Below are positions 1 to 7,059 of a stretch of 64,000 nt of DNA, in pieces. The notes beneath the pieces are model-generated. The model had not been told where the DNA came from. It did no database searches and saw only the letters and a list, made by a program, of their open reading frames with translations. Location of the stretch: assembly GCA_016285245.1 (NCBI GenBank), contig JAEEQH010000016.1:1-64000 (forward strand), written 5' to 3'. The DNA is from Prevotella sp. GTDB taxonomy: Bacteria; Bacteroidota; Bacteroidia; Bacteroidales; Bacteroidaceae. Each line of letters opens with the position of its first letter. Within the stretch, counting starts at the first letter, position 1. The position numbers and the translations under genes were made by a program.

Positions 1-25
1 AGAGAATAAACAATTACGTAAAAAA

Positions 26-2344
26 ATGAAGACTATGAAAAAATATATGTTTCTGACGCTCGCGCTGCTACTGTCGGCAGCCACGGGCGCATGGGCACAG
101 GACAAGAACAATGACTGTGCAGACAACAGTCCCGTAGCGGACAAGGCCGTACAGGCATCACGCGTCGCCGCAGCAGGACCGCGCAAGGTTGCCGCAGAGT
201 TCGGTGAGGCGGAGCTCAGCTTCAGCTGCACCAGCGGCGCCCAGTATGGCGTTGCCACCGACGGCGAATATATCTACACGTCAAACTGGGGATACGCCGG
301 TATACAATATATGTTCTTTAAGTACGACATGGAGGGCAACTTCATCGAGGAGTTCAACATCGCCGATTGTGGCACTTTCCGCGATATGACGTACGACGGA
401 GAGTACTTCTATGGCGTGGCCAGCGGTTCTACCATCTATCAGGTGGACTTCGAGAGCAAAACGCTGGTAGGAACCATCAACATCCCAGGCATGTCGATGC
501 GTGGTGTTACCTACGACCCCGAGCGCGACGGTTTCTGGGTGGTTGGCAACTGGAGTGGACCGCTGGCGCTCTACGACCGCGACGGCAATAAGATCCAGGA
601 GGGCATCTACTCCGGGAGCACCTCAGGTATAGCCTATTACGAGGACGAGGACGGCGAGGAGCACATCCTACAGCCCAATAACGACAACAATTATGTCTAC
701 GATTACAACATCACCACGAATACCCTTGATGGTGCTGTATTCAATCTCAATAATATACCTGGTTGTAATTACAACGGATCTTCCGGCGGCTGCTTCATCG
801 GCGAGTATAACGGACAGGTTTGCTTGTTCGCAGATATCCAGCAGGATCTCAACCTCATAGGCATCGTCCCCATTGTCAACGCCAAGCCTGTTGAAGGCTA
901 CATTGGCGGCGAGACGGGCGAGTGCTTCTGGAGATACAACGAGGATACGAAGACGCTGACCATCTACGGACAGGGCGCCATGGCCGACTACGACGACATG
1001 GTGGAACAGCCGTGGATTGACTACGCCAGCGACATCGAGACCGTGATCATCAAGAAGGGTGTGACGCACATCGGCAGCCGCGCCTTCCACGACCTGAAGA
1101 AGCTGACCTTCGTCTCCATCGCCGACGGCCTGGAGAGCATCGGCAACTACGCTTTCTACGACTGCTGGATGCTGCCGTTCATCTCCATCCCTGCCAGCGT
1201 CACCGACATGGGCAACGACGCCTTCTGGCTCTGCAACCGCCTGCGTAACGTCTACCTCTACGGCGATGCTGCCGCCATGGCATGGAAGGATACCGACTGC
1301 GACGACTTCTCGGCCGCCAAGCACACCACGTGCCACGTCGTGGCCGACGCACTGCCCTGGATCGAGAAGTTCGACGATAAAGTCAACGTGACCTTCGTCG
1401 GCGACCTGAAGCCCATTCCCGAGGAGTACGCCAACGAGAAGCCCTACAAGCTGGGCGTGGCCAAGAGCGACTTCGGCAAGGTGACGTTCTTCGCCGACGG
1501 TGCCCAGGCCAGGAAGGCCGAGGCCGGTGCTGCCATCATGGTGAAGGTAGCCCCGGAGGAGGGCTACATCGTCGACCAGGTATACGGCAACGGATACATC
1601 AAATGGGAGCAGGCCGCTTCGCGCGCCGAGGGTAATATGGACCTCATCAAGGACCTCGACATCGAGCAGCTCAAGGAGAACGTCTGTGGCTTCGTCATGC
1701 CGGGTGCCGACGTGGAGGTGTACGTCACCTACCGCAAGCTGCTGACCCACAGTGACATCACCATCGACGAGATCGACGCCGTGGAGTACGACGGAGAGGA
1801 GCAGCTGCCCGCCATCGTCGTCCGCGACGGAGAGAACACCCTCACCGAGGGCGAGGACTACACCCTGGAGTTCTCGGGTAACAAGAACGCTGGCTACGCC
1901 ATGGTCGTAGTGCGCGGCATCGGCGAATATGCCGGCGAGACCTCCACGACCTTCGACATCACGCAGAAGGGCGTTGACGGCCTGACCGTCGAGGTGGCCG
2001 AGGCTGGCGAGGGCGAGATTCCCGCCATCACCGTGAAGGATGGCTCCGCCGTTCTCGATCCCGAGTACGAGTACACCATCAGCTACGAAGACGCCGACGG
2101 CAACCCCGTCACCGAGGAGCAGATGGCTGAGGGCGGCAAGTTCAAGGCTGTCATCGACCTGAACTACAACTACAGCGGCACGCTGACGAAGGACATCACC
2201 GTCAAGGAGCCTGCTGCCACGGGCATCGCCTCAATTGAAAATGGAAAGACAATTGATAATTATTACGACCTCAGCGGTCGCAAGGTTGTCAAGGCCAAGA
2301 AGGGCGTGTACGTGAAGAACGGACGCAAGGTCGTGATTAAGTAA
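26..2344 (+). CDS. Secreted BspA-like leucine-rich repeat protein
   Basis: A 772-residue exported protein. Residues 1-25 form a signal peptide ending AWA-Q. Residues about 60-295 carry repeated blocks such as YDGEYFYGVASG and ERDGFWVVG that look like a beta-propeller. Residues about 300-455 hold BspA/LRR_5 repeats (IGSRAFHDLKKLTFVSI, IGNYAFYDC). Residues about 590-725 hold two Ig-like beta modules. The last 40 residues (YDLSGRKV, KGVYVKNGRKVVIK) match the tail common on Prevotella and Bacteroides secreted proteins, probably an export or anchoring signal. An adhesive or glycan-binding surface role is inferred; no catalytic motif is seen. The start could also be the second ATG at 35. The true upstream context lies outside the window. 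Confidence 0.8.
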   Translation: MKTMKKYMFLTLALLLSAATGAWAQDKNNDCADNSPVADKAVQASRVAAAGPRKVAAEFGEAELSFSCTSGAQYGVATDGEYIYTSNWGYAGIQYMFFKYDMEGNFIEEFNIADCGTFRDMTYDGEYFYGVASGSTIYQVDFESKTLVGTINIPGMSMRGVTYDPERDGFWVVGNWSGPLALYDRDGNKIQEGIYSGSTSGIAYYEDEDGEEHILQPNNDNNYVYDYNITTNTLDGAVFNLNNIPGCNYNGSSGGCFIGEYNGQVCLFADIQQDLNLIGIVPIVNAKPVEGYIGGETGECFWRYNEDTKTLTIYGQGAMADYDDMVEQPWIDYASDIETVIIKKGVTHIGSRAFHDLKKLTFVSIADGLESIGNYAFYDCWMLPFISIPASVTDMGNDAFWLCNRLRNVYLYGDAAAMAWKDTDCDDFSAAKHTTCHVVADALPWIEKFDDKVNVTFVGDLKPIPEEYANEKPYKLGVAKSDFGKVTFFADGAQARKAEAGAAIMVKVAPEEGYIVDQVYGNGYIKWEQAASRAEGNMDLIKDLDIEQLKENVCGFVMPGADVEVYVTYRKLLTHSDITIDEIDAVEYDGEEQLPAIVVRDGENTLTEGEDYTLEFSGNKNAGYAMVVVRGIGEYAGETSTTFDITQKGVDGLTVEVAEAGEGEIPAITVKDGSAVLDPEYEYTISYEDADGNPVTEEQMAEGGKFKAVIDLNYNYSGTLTKDITVKEPAATGIASIENGKTIDNYYDLSGRKVVKAKKGVYVKNGRKVVIK

Positions 2345-2420
2345 GCGAAGACCTGAGCTTGCTCGAAGTCTTCCGAACGGGAACGAGCTCGAGCAAAGCT
2401 CAAGGTCGTTGTGAAGTAAG
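2326..2420 (+). repeat. Duplicated 3' gene end around an inverted repeat
   Basis: The last codons and stop of the preceding gene (2326-2345) recur at 2401-2420 with a few changes; both would encode KVV(I/V)K-stop. Between them lies an inverted repeat, GAGCTTGCTCGA at 2355-2366 against TCGAGCAAAGCTC at 2389-2401. This looks like insertion of a short palindrome with duplication of the target end, or a transcription-end hairpin. Confidence 0.5.
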
Positions 2421-2457
2421 AAAGAAACAAGGAATTTGTTTCTGAGAAAAAGAAAGA

Positions 2458-2488
2458 GAGTACGGTATGAATCACTCACTCCGTACTC
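2458..2488 (-). terminator. Rho-independent terminator of the small peptide gene
   Basis: GAGTACGG (2458-2465) pairs with CCGTACTC (2481-2488). On the minus strand the stem is followed by a pyrimidine run TCTTTCTTTTTC. It lies three bases past the stop of the 31-residue ORF at 2492-2587. Confidence 0.6.
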
Positions 2489-2491
2489 CCT

Positions 2492-2587
2492 TTAACGTAT
2501 GTCAGTCTTCGTCAGAGTGAAGACACTCAGGGCGGTGGCAATCGCCACACAGGCTAACATGACCGTTGTTTGAAAATCAAATAACAT
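2492..2587 (-). CDS. Putative 31-residue membrane peptide
   Basis: A short reading frame encoding MLFDFQTTVMLACVAIAT followed by ALSVFTLTKTDIR. Residues about 8-25 form one hydrophobic segment, so a single-pass inner-membrane micropeptide is likely. Support comes from the arrangement: a TACCTTTG box at 2673-2680, a purine-rich AAGGTAAAG stretch just before the ATG, and a terminator directly after the stop. The leader of about 80 bases contains a small hairpin, CCACC at 2608-2612 with GGTGG at 2617-2621. I do not recognise the family. It sits beside a VapE/M15/HU block, where other Bacteroidetes encode ~32-residue proteins, but it lacks the MKK..WK start I associate with those. Confidence 0.5.
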   Translation of the reverse strand: MLFDFQTTVMLACVAIATALSVFTLTKTDIR

Positions 2588-2672
2588 AATCTTTACCTTA
2601 ATTTTTACCACCCGCAGGTGGCTCAACTACTAACCTAATGAATATGGGGGACAATCATCACGATTGCTGGTG

Positions 2673-2680
2673 CAAAGGTA
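2673..2680 (-). promoter_or_regulatory. Bacteroidetes -7 box for the small peptide
   Basis: Minus-strand TACCTTTG matches the Bacteroidetes TAnnTTTG element. It lies downstream of the VapE terminator and about 85 bases upstream of the 31-residue ORF. No good -33 TTTG is seen. Confidence 0.5.
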
Positions 2681-2704
2681 ATGGTTTCTGTGGCCGCACA
2701 CAAG

Positions 2705-2739
2705 AAAATGGCGCCGTTTCTTGGAAAACAGCGCCATTT
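2705..2739 (-). terminator. Terminator of the vapE-like gene
   Basis: AAATGGCGC (2706-2714) pairs with GCGCCATTT (2731-2739) just past the vapE stop. On the minus strand the stem runs out into TTTTCTTG. Confidence 0.65.
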
Positions 2740-2740
2740 G

Positions 2741-2754
2741 TTGACATAAATCAA
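2741..2754. promoter_or_regulatory. FNR/CRP-like palindrome TTGACATAAATCAA
   Basis: A 14-bp near-palindrome close to the FNR half-site arrangement TTGAT-N4-ATCAA. The identical 14-mer recurs at 33827-33840, and a perfect version occurs at 5141-5154. This copy overlaps the end of the vapE-like gene, so it may be chance or serve the minus-strand peptide gene. Confidence 0.25.
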
Positions 2755-4130
2755 TCGGCCGGGGTCTCACGGCGGCGGGCATACCAGCCGTGGTAGGCGC
2801 CACAACTACCATATTGGAAACCGCAGGCTTTCATCGTCAATGTCAGCAGTTTCAGGTTGGGCACATCGGCAGCGCGCACCTTCTTCTGCAATTCGCGCTG
2901 TATGTCGACGGCCCGCATAAAATTGTCCTTGTGGCGCTCGGCAGGCTCGAAGTAGGCCAGCAGCAGCGTCTCCGGCGACGTCTGACAGCGGTACTGCTCG
3001 TTGTGCTGTCCGATGGCGCGTTCCTCGTCCTTCGTGAAGTGGTAGGGGGCGCCGCGGCGCAGCTCGCTGACGGCCTGGGCGTAGAGCTGGCGGTAGTCGA
3101 TGGGCGTCGTGGTGTCGATGAGCCCGTCGACCTCGCAGCACAGGTAGCGGCGCGAGCCCGTGGGGTCGTAGAGCGGCTGGCGGTCGTTGGTGGTGGCGAT
3201 GAACGACGCCATGCGGGGCAGCAGCAGGTACTGGTCGGAGCGCATACGACGCGTCTGCACGTCCTTCTCGGTGAGCACGCGCTTGATCTTCGCCTGCTCG
3301 CGCTCGGTCTTCGCGTTGTACTCGTCGATGTTCACCAGGAGCATCCGCCCGAGCATCCGCTCCACCTGCTCGGCATTGTCGAGCTTGATGTCGTCGATGT
3401 AGTAGTCGCGCAACGATGGCGGCAGCAGCAGCCGGCAGAACGTCGACTTGTGGGTGCCCTGGCCGCCGATGAGCATCGGCACGACGGCGTTGCCGTAGTC
3501 GCGGCTGAGCTGCTGCCACTGTGCCACCATGGCCAGGAACCAGCGGTGGAACACGTCGGGCCACGCCTCGTAGCGCGTCGGCACGCGTCGTGCCAGCTCG
3601 CGGATATGGTCCTCGCGGCCGTCCCAGGCGCCGCAGCGGTCGAGGAAGTCGGCGACGGGGTTGTAGTCGGGCGTCAGCGAGGAGCGCACGTAGAGTTCGA
3701 CGTCGATGGTCCATGCCACGCCCACCTGCTCCATCTGTTCGTAGGCGATGCGTCGCAGGTGGCGGTCGGTCAGCTGCTGCCAGCCGTCGGCCATGAGGAC
3801 ATCCTCATCTTTGCCTCCGAAAAGGTCACCTTTAGCGCTGAAAAGGTCACCTTTAGCGGCGAAAAGGTCATCTTTAGAATCGTAAAGGTCACCTTTAGCG
3901 CCGAAAAGCTTACCTTTTCGGCGGAGGGGACGGAACTCCTCCACTTGCTTCAGGATATTGAAGCGGAGTTCGTAATTTTTGTCAAAAAACTGCTTCACAC
4001 CCCGCGCGATGCGCTTCTTGTCACGGGTGCGGGATAGGGTGCGGGATAACGGCGTCTTCATGCTCAAAAAACACCCTATTTTCTGGAAAAAGCGGACGAT
4101 GGTCCGCCAAATGGTTTTCATACTGTTCAT
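2751..4130 (-). CDS. VapE/VirE-family P-loop ATPase
   Basis: A 459-residue member of the virulence-associated E family, found in phages and islands and related to D5-type primase-helicases. A Walker A variant GGQGTHKST lies near residue 220 and a Walker B-like LLVNIDEYN near residue 266; TNDRQPLYDPTGSRRYL further on fits the family's sensor/arginine region. No N-terminal primase domain is present, so it is probably the helicase or ATPase half only. Residues about 69-103 are five 7-residue units of the (F/A)xAKGDLF type encoded by a 21-bp tandem repeat. The gene lies downstream of the zinc-ribbon and M15 genes on the same strand, with an inverted repeat between. DNA processing for a mobile or prophage-derived element is inferred. 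Confidence 0.8.
   Translation of the reverse strand: MNSMKTIWRTIVRFFQKIGCFLSMKTPLSRTLSRTRDKKRIARGVKQFFDKNYELRFNILKQVEEFRPLRRKGKLFGAKGDLYDSKDDLFAAKGDLFSAKGDLFGGKDEDVLMADGWQQLTDRHLRRIAYEQMEQVGVAWTIDVELYVRSSLTPDYNPVADFLDRCGAWDGREDHIRELARRVPTRYEAWPDVFHRWFLAMVAQWQQLSRDYGNAVVPMLIGGQGTHKSTFCRLLLPPSLRDYYIDDIKLDNAEQVERMLGRMLLVNIDEYNAKTEREQAKIKRVLTEKDVQTRRMRSDQYLLLPRMASFIATTNDRQPLYDPTGSRRYLCCEVDGLIDTTTPIDYRQLYAQAVSELRRGAPYHFTKDEERAIGQHNEQYRCQTSPETLLLAYFEPAERHKDNFMRAVDIQRELQKKVRAADVPNLKLLTLTMKACGFQYGSCGAYHGWYARRRETPAD
3821..3925. repeat. Five 21-bp tandem repeats inside the vapE-like gene
   Basis: Units start at 3821, 3842, 3863, 3884 and 3905, with core AAAGGTCACCTTTAGC. The first, second and fourth are nearly identical and the fifth is degenerate. 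The period is seven codons, so copy-number change keeps the frame. Each unit also contains a small palindrome, AAAGGTNACCTTT. Confidence 0.9.
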
Positions 4131-4162
4131 CCTTATTATATTATTAGTTAACCGAAAAATAA

Positions 4163-4220
4163 CCCGCTTATCCCGCTTATCTCACTTTCCTGCTATTGCG
4201 AGATAAGCGGGATAAGCGGG
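4163..4220. repeat. Perfect 20-bp inverted repeat built of GGGATAAGC units
   Basis: The arms at 4163-4182 and 4201-4220 are exact reverse complements separated by 18 bases. Each arm holds two tandem copies of the nonamer GGGATAAGC. It lies between the zinc-ribbon gene and the vapE-like gene. It could be an mRNA hairpin between the two genes or a binding site; there is no T-run for a standard terminator. Confidence 0.75.
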
Positions 4221-4228
4221 ATAATTCC

Positions 4229-4405
4229 TTATTTCACTAGTATATGTAGCGCATGGGCGCGTTGGCGGTCTCGCCAGCGGAGCCAGGCCGTGCGCCCGTA
4301 GAGCTCATACTTGCATTGGCGGCATACGCGCCGCCGCGTTCCTGAGGGGTAGAGCTCGAACTGCTCGTCGGGCAGCTCGCGCCCACAGTGTCTACATGTC
4401 ATCAT
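4229..4405 (-). CDS. Small zinc-ribbon protein
   Basis: A 58-residue protein with CRHCGRELP and CRQCKYE, i.e. two CxxC pairs separated by about 20 residues, the classic pattern for one zinc ion. The start is ATG at 4405 or the adjacent ATG at 4402, preceded by GGGG as a weak ribosome-binding site. The start lies 8 bases past the stop of the M15 gene, so the two are translated from one transcript. A longer in-frame reading upstream overlaps the M15 gene and is proline/arginine-rich shadow sequence, so it was not used. Function is unknown; such ribbons usually bind nucleic acid or protein partners. Confidence 0.65.
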   Translation of the reverse strand: MMTCRHCGRELPDEQFELYPSGTRRRVCRQCKYELYGRTAWLRWRDRQRAHALHILVK

Positions 4406-4413
4406 CGTTGCCC

Positions 4414-4830
4414 CTATAGAACATAGTTCGGGAAGGCCTGGTGGCGGTTGTCGCGGTCGTCGAGGCGGACGGAGCAGTGGAGCCACATCTCACCGCTGCG
4501 ACGGTACTCGAAGAACACCTGATCGTAGTCCACATGGCTGACGATGAAGCGGTAGTAGCGGCGCAGCGTCTCCACGTCGCCGGCCAGGTCCACGGCCTCG
4601 CCAGTCATGTGAAGCGAGCCGCCCACCTCGCGGAGGCCTTCGTTGACGACCTGTGAATGGAACGCCCCGCGGATGGTCAGCGGACCGCAGGCGCACCATA
4701 GGGGTTCCAGCAGCACGCGGCAGAGGTTCTCCAGTGCCGCCGTCTGCAGACAGTCGGGGGTGTTGTCACGGTGGTAGCGCTCGGCCCACGGCGAGCGTGT
4801 CACGTCGTAGTAACTGATGTGCTCAGTCAT
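4414..4830 (-). CDS. Peptidase M15 family protein (endolysin-like)
   Basis: A 138-residue protein of the small M15 (D-Ala-D-Ala carboxypeptidase-like, VanY-related) family common in Bacteroidetes phage-like blocks. Zinc-ligand motifs are visible: HMTGEAVDL (His and Asp) and the later WLHCSV (His). The usual SGYRS block is replaced by IRGAFHSQVVNEGL. There is no signal peptide, so release would need a holin or lysis, as with phage endolysins. The ATG at 4830 is preceded by AAGGAAG at a suitable distance; ATG at 4851 is the alternative. It is the first gene of the M15, zinc-ribbon, VapE transcript, reading from the promoter at 4920-4927. Confidence 0.75.
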   Translation of the reverse strand: MTEHISYYDVTRSPWAERYHRDNTPDCLQTAALENLCRVLLEPLWCACGPLTIRGAFHSQVVNEGLREVGGSLHMTGEAVDLAGDVETLRRYYRFIVSHVDYDQVFFEYRRSGEMWLHCSVRLDDRDNRHQAFPNYVL

Positions 4831-4919
4831 TTGGAAATTCTTCCTTTTCATAATCTTTCGCTTTTTTAAGTTCAACGTTTTTGTTAACTCTCTGAAGCGA
4901 ATACCGGTATCGCTGGGTG

Positions 4920-4927
4920 CAAAGTTA
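4920..4927 (-). promoter_or_regulatory. Promoter -7 box for the M15/zinc-ribbon/VapE transcript
   Basis: Minus-strand TAACTTTG fits TAnnTTTG. A perfect 10-bp palindrome ATACCGGTAT at 4901-4910 lies around the expected transcription start and is a candidate operator. The rest of 4931-5215 holds no gene I can support. Confidence 0.55.
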
Positions 4928-5140
4928 GCACTTACAGCCATACCCTCCAACTTAAAAGAACAGTTGGAAGGGAAAAGGAATCGGTGGAAACAAAATGGAA
5001 ACAAACCGCGAATCCATTAAGGGGCGTGCCTTTTAGTATTTTTATACACAAAAAGAAGGTATAGCTCGACGGCCCGAAGGGGAAAGTCAACCGTCCCGTT
5101 TGTGTAGTTTTTGTGTAGTTTTTATGTTTTGCCAAAATAC

Positions 5141-5154
5141 TTGATGTATATCAA
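5141..5154. promoter_or_regulatory. Perfect FNR-type palindrome
   Basis: TTGATGTATATCAA has exact TTGAT and ATCAA half-sites with a 4-base spacer, matching the consensus for FNR/CRP-family regulators. It lies 62 bases upstream of the -7 box at 5216-5223, a position suited to activation. Confidence 0.45.
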
Positions 5155-5215
5155 GAAAATGGCGGGTATCGTAATTATATGGAAAAAATAAAGAGGTCGT
5201 ATCATGAAAAAACTG

Positions 5216-5223
5216 TATATTTG
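5216..5223 (+). promoter_or_regulatory. -7 box for the coiled-coil protein gene
   Basis: TATATTTG fits TAnnTTTG. The leader to the ATG at 5324 is about 95 bases. Confidence 0.45.
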
Positions 5224-5323
5224 CAGAAATTATGACTGGCGGCTACGTGCCAACCATGCCCGACAATCATAATGAAAGAAGGAAACCATATATTATGTAT
5301 AAACCCTCTAAATTCCATAGGCT

Positions 5324-6088
5324 ATGGAAAGAAGAACGGACACCGGTTGCGAACTGCCGGGCATGGGACAAAACTCCCCTATGCCAGAGGTGGCTGTGGT
5401 CCGTTCGGTGGAGGAACAGGTTGCTCAACTGATGCAGGACATGGCCCGTCTGTACCAGTGCGTAGACGACATTAATCAGGTGAATGACCGTCAGCAGCAG
5501 ACGATTGATGAGCAGCAGCGACAGATTGACGACCAGCAGCGACAGATTGACAAGTTGGAGCAGCAGCTGATGAAGTCTGAGGGCGACAAGACACTGCTGA
5601 AGAACCTATTGTCGCAGTACGTCTCCACGTCGATGACACTGCCCCAGCAGGCTCCCGCCGTGGTGATGCCCGAGAAGGACGCCGTCGCCGAGGAGTCGCC
5701 GCTGATGGCCTACACCAAGCTCTTCGTGTTCTCCCTGCGCACGGATGTCCGTCGTTCAAACCTGCTGGTGCGTATGTTGCGCGAGCAGCTGATGCCCGTG
5801 GCGCAGAGCCTTGAGCGCAACACCATCCGCTGGTGTCACGTCTGGAAGGTGTTGTACGACGACCAGCTTCTTATAGAAAAGGTGAACAAGAAAGCCTTTG
5901 GCCGCTTCCTCAGGGATATCCTGGGCAAGGGCTTCAATGCCGAGAACCTGCGTAGGGCCTCCAGCGGCGACGACCTCAGTGGCACCAATTTCCACACGTG
6001 GGCCGAGAATAATACCGACAAGAACCTCTGCCTGGAGGTGGAGCATATGTTCATCCAAGCAGGCATCATCGAGAAAGCGGTTCTGTAA
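5324..6088 (+). CDS. Coiled-coil protein of unknown function
   Basis: A 254-residue cytosolic protein. Residues about 28-90 form a glutamine-rich coiled coil with repeats of QQRQIDDQQRQID. A globular C-terminal half (about 128-254) follows, with TKLFVFSLRTDVRRSNLLVRML and a tail rich in charged residues; it looks alpha-helical. There is no signal peptide and no enzyme motif I recognise. It lies between the M15/VapE transcript, which is divergent, and the HU-like gene, which is codirectional, as part of a recurrent Bacteroidetes phage-like block. The 5' part (residues 1-25) is low in similarity to anything I know, so a later start is possible. Confidence 0.6.
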   Translation: MERRTDTGCELPGMGQNSPMPEVAVVRSVEEQVAQLMQDMARLYQCVDDINQVNDRQQQTIDEQQRQIDDQQRQIDKLEQQLMKSEGDKTLLKNLLSQYVSTSMTLPQQAPAVVMPEKDAVAEESPLMAYTKLFVFSLRTDVRRSNLLVRMLREQLMPVAQSLERNTIRWCHVWKVLYDDQLLIEKVNKKAFGRFLRDILGKGFNAENLRRASSGDDLSGTNFHTWAENNTDKNLCLEVEHMFIQAGIIEKAVL

Positions 6089-6167
6089 CTCACTGATTCC
6101 CTTTTGTTTGTGAATTTAGGATTTGACCAGCCGAGGCTAGATCCTTGTGGCTTCCGAAAAAACGCCG

Positions 6168-6175
6168 TACCTTTG
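6168..6175 (+). promoter_or_regulatory. -7 box for the HU-like gene
   Basis: TACCTTTG lies 109 bases upstream of the HU-like ATG. Confidence 0.55.
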
Positions 6176-6284
6176 CCAACGCAAACAGAGATAAAAACTC
6201 CAATGCCATCGAGACAACAGCGCTGAACGTCGGAATGAAAAAACAAACAACAGTATTAACTAAAAAAAGAAAGGGAAAAGAATT

Positions 6285-6794
6285 ATGGTAGAATTGAATG
6301 TTTATCAAGACAACCGCCAGACTTCTGAGTTCTACAAGAAGTGGTACGCACGTGCCTCCTACAAGGAGACCATCGACCTGAACGGCCTGGCAAAGCTGCT
6401 GAAGGTGCACAACACCAACTGGAGTGAGGGCGCTATCGTCGGACTGCTGAAGGACATGGTCAAGGAGGTGCGCGAGCAGACCCTCATGGGCAACTGCGTG
6501 AAGATCGACGACCTCGCCATCTTCAAGGCCTCCGTCGAGAGCCAGCCCGTGAACTCGCTCTACGACTCGACGAACGACATCGTCATCAAGGCCGTCATCG
6601 GTCCCAAGACCGCCCGCGACCCGAAGACTGGTCTGATGAAGCCCACGGGCAACGCCGTGAAGTCGATGAAGCTTCTGGCACAGGCCACCGGCGAGTACAC
6701 GCGTGCCGAACTGAACAAGGACGCGGTACTGGGATGGAGCGACCTGGCACAGAAGATGATCGAGGACGCGAAGAACCCCGAACCGGAGCCCTAA
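6285..6794 (+). CDS. HU/IHF-like DNA-binding protein (Bacteroidetes HU-related family)
   Basis: A 169-residue protein of the long HU-related family typical of Bacteroidetes islands, longer than canonical HU (about 90). The N-terminal half has the helical dimerisation pattern (GAIVGLLKDMVKEV) and NCVKIDDLAIFKAS, which corresponds to the HU beta-arm base. The C-terminal part carries an additional tail ending in PEPEP. It should bend or compact DNA as a dimer. It is strongly translated by appearance (GC-rich, regular codons) and has its own promoter and terminator. In other Bacteroidetes this family sits next to VirE/VapE and amidase or peptidase genes, as here. Confidence 0.85.
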   Translation: MVELNVYQDNRQTSEFYKKWYARASYKETIDLNGLAKLLKVHNTNWSEGAIVGLLKDMVKEVREQTLMGNCVKIDDLAIFKASVESQPVNSLYDSTNDIVIKAVIGPKTARDPKTGLMKPTGNAVKSMKLLAQATGEYTRAELNKDAVLGWSDLAQKMIEDAKNPEPEP

Positions 6795-6821
6795 GCTAAC
6801 GACCACGAATTGAACGAATGA

Positions 6822-6859
6822 CCTCACGACGGGAGACGATTCCTGCCGTGAGGTTTTTT
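6822..6859 (+). terminator. Terminator of the HU-like gene
   Basis: CCTCACG (6822-6828) pairs with CGTGAGG (6847-6853), followed by six T residues. Confidence 0.85.
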
Positions 6860-6879
6860 ACGTCCACGAGACTTGTTTT

Positions 6880-6903
6880 GTCAGATTTTTGAAGATTTTT
6901 GTT
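6880..6903 (+). repeat. Orphan half of the 76-bp hairpin element
   Basis: GTCAGATTTTTGAAG onward matches one 24-base arm of the inverted-repeat element found complete at 13589-13664 and 35075-35150. The opposite arm is missing here. Confidence 0.6.
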
Positions 6904-6988
6904 TTTGAGTCCTGCGCGTTTTTTGCATTTTATCATATAATTTAAATTAATAAAGGTAAGAAAAACGCGGTGTTTGGGGAATTTTGCT

Positions 6989-6996
6989 TACCTTTG
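6989..6996 (+). promoter_or_regulatory. -7 box for the envelope gene cluster
   Basis: TACCTTTG lies 64-82 bases upstream of the DUF6242 gene and may drive several of the envelope genes that follow. Confidence 0.55.
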
Positions 6997-7059
6997 CAGC
7001 CAAAAATCAGCGGATTCCGCCCAAAAAGGGTGGACTTCGCCCTAAAAGATTGTGGATAA

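Noticed and set aside
2790..4037. A 415-codon frame opposite the vapE-like gene
   Set aside because: The minus strand has P-loop motifs and a coherent operon; this frame is low-complexity and has no promoter.
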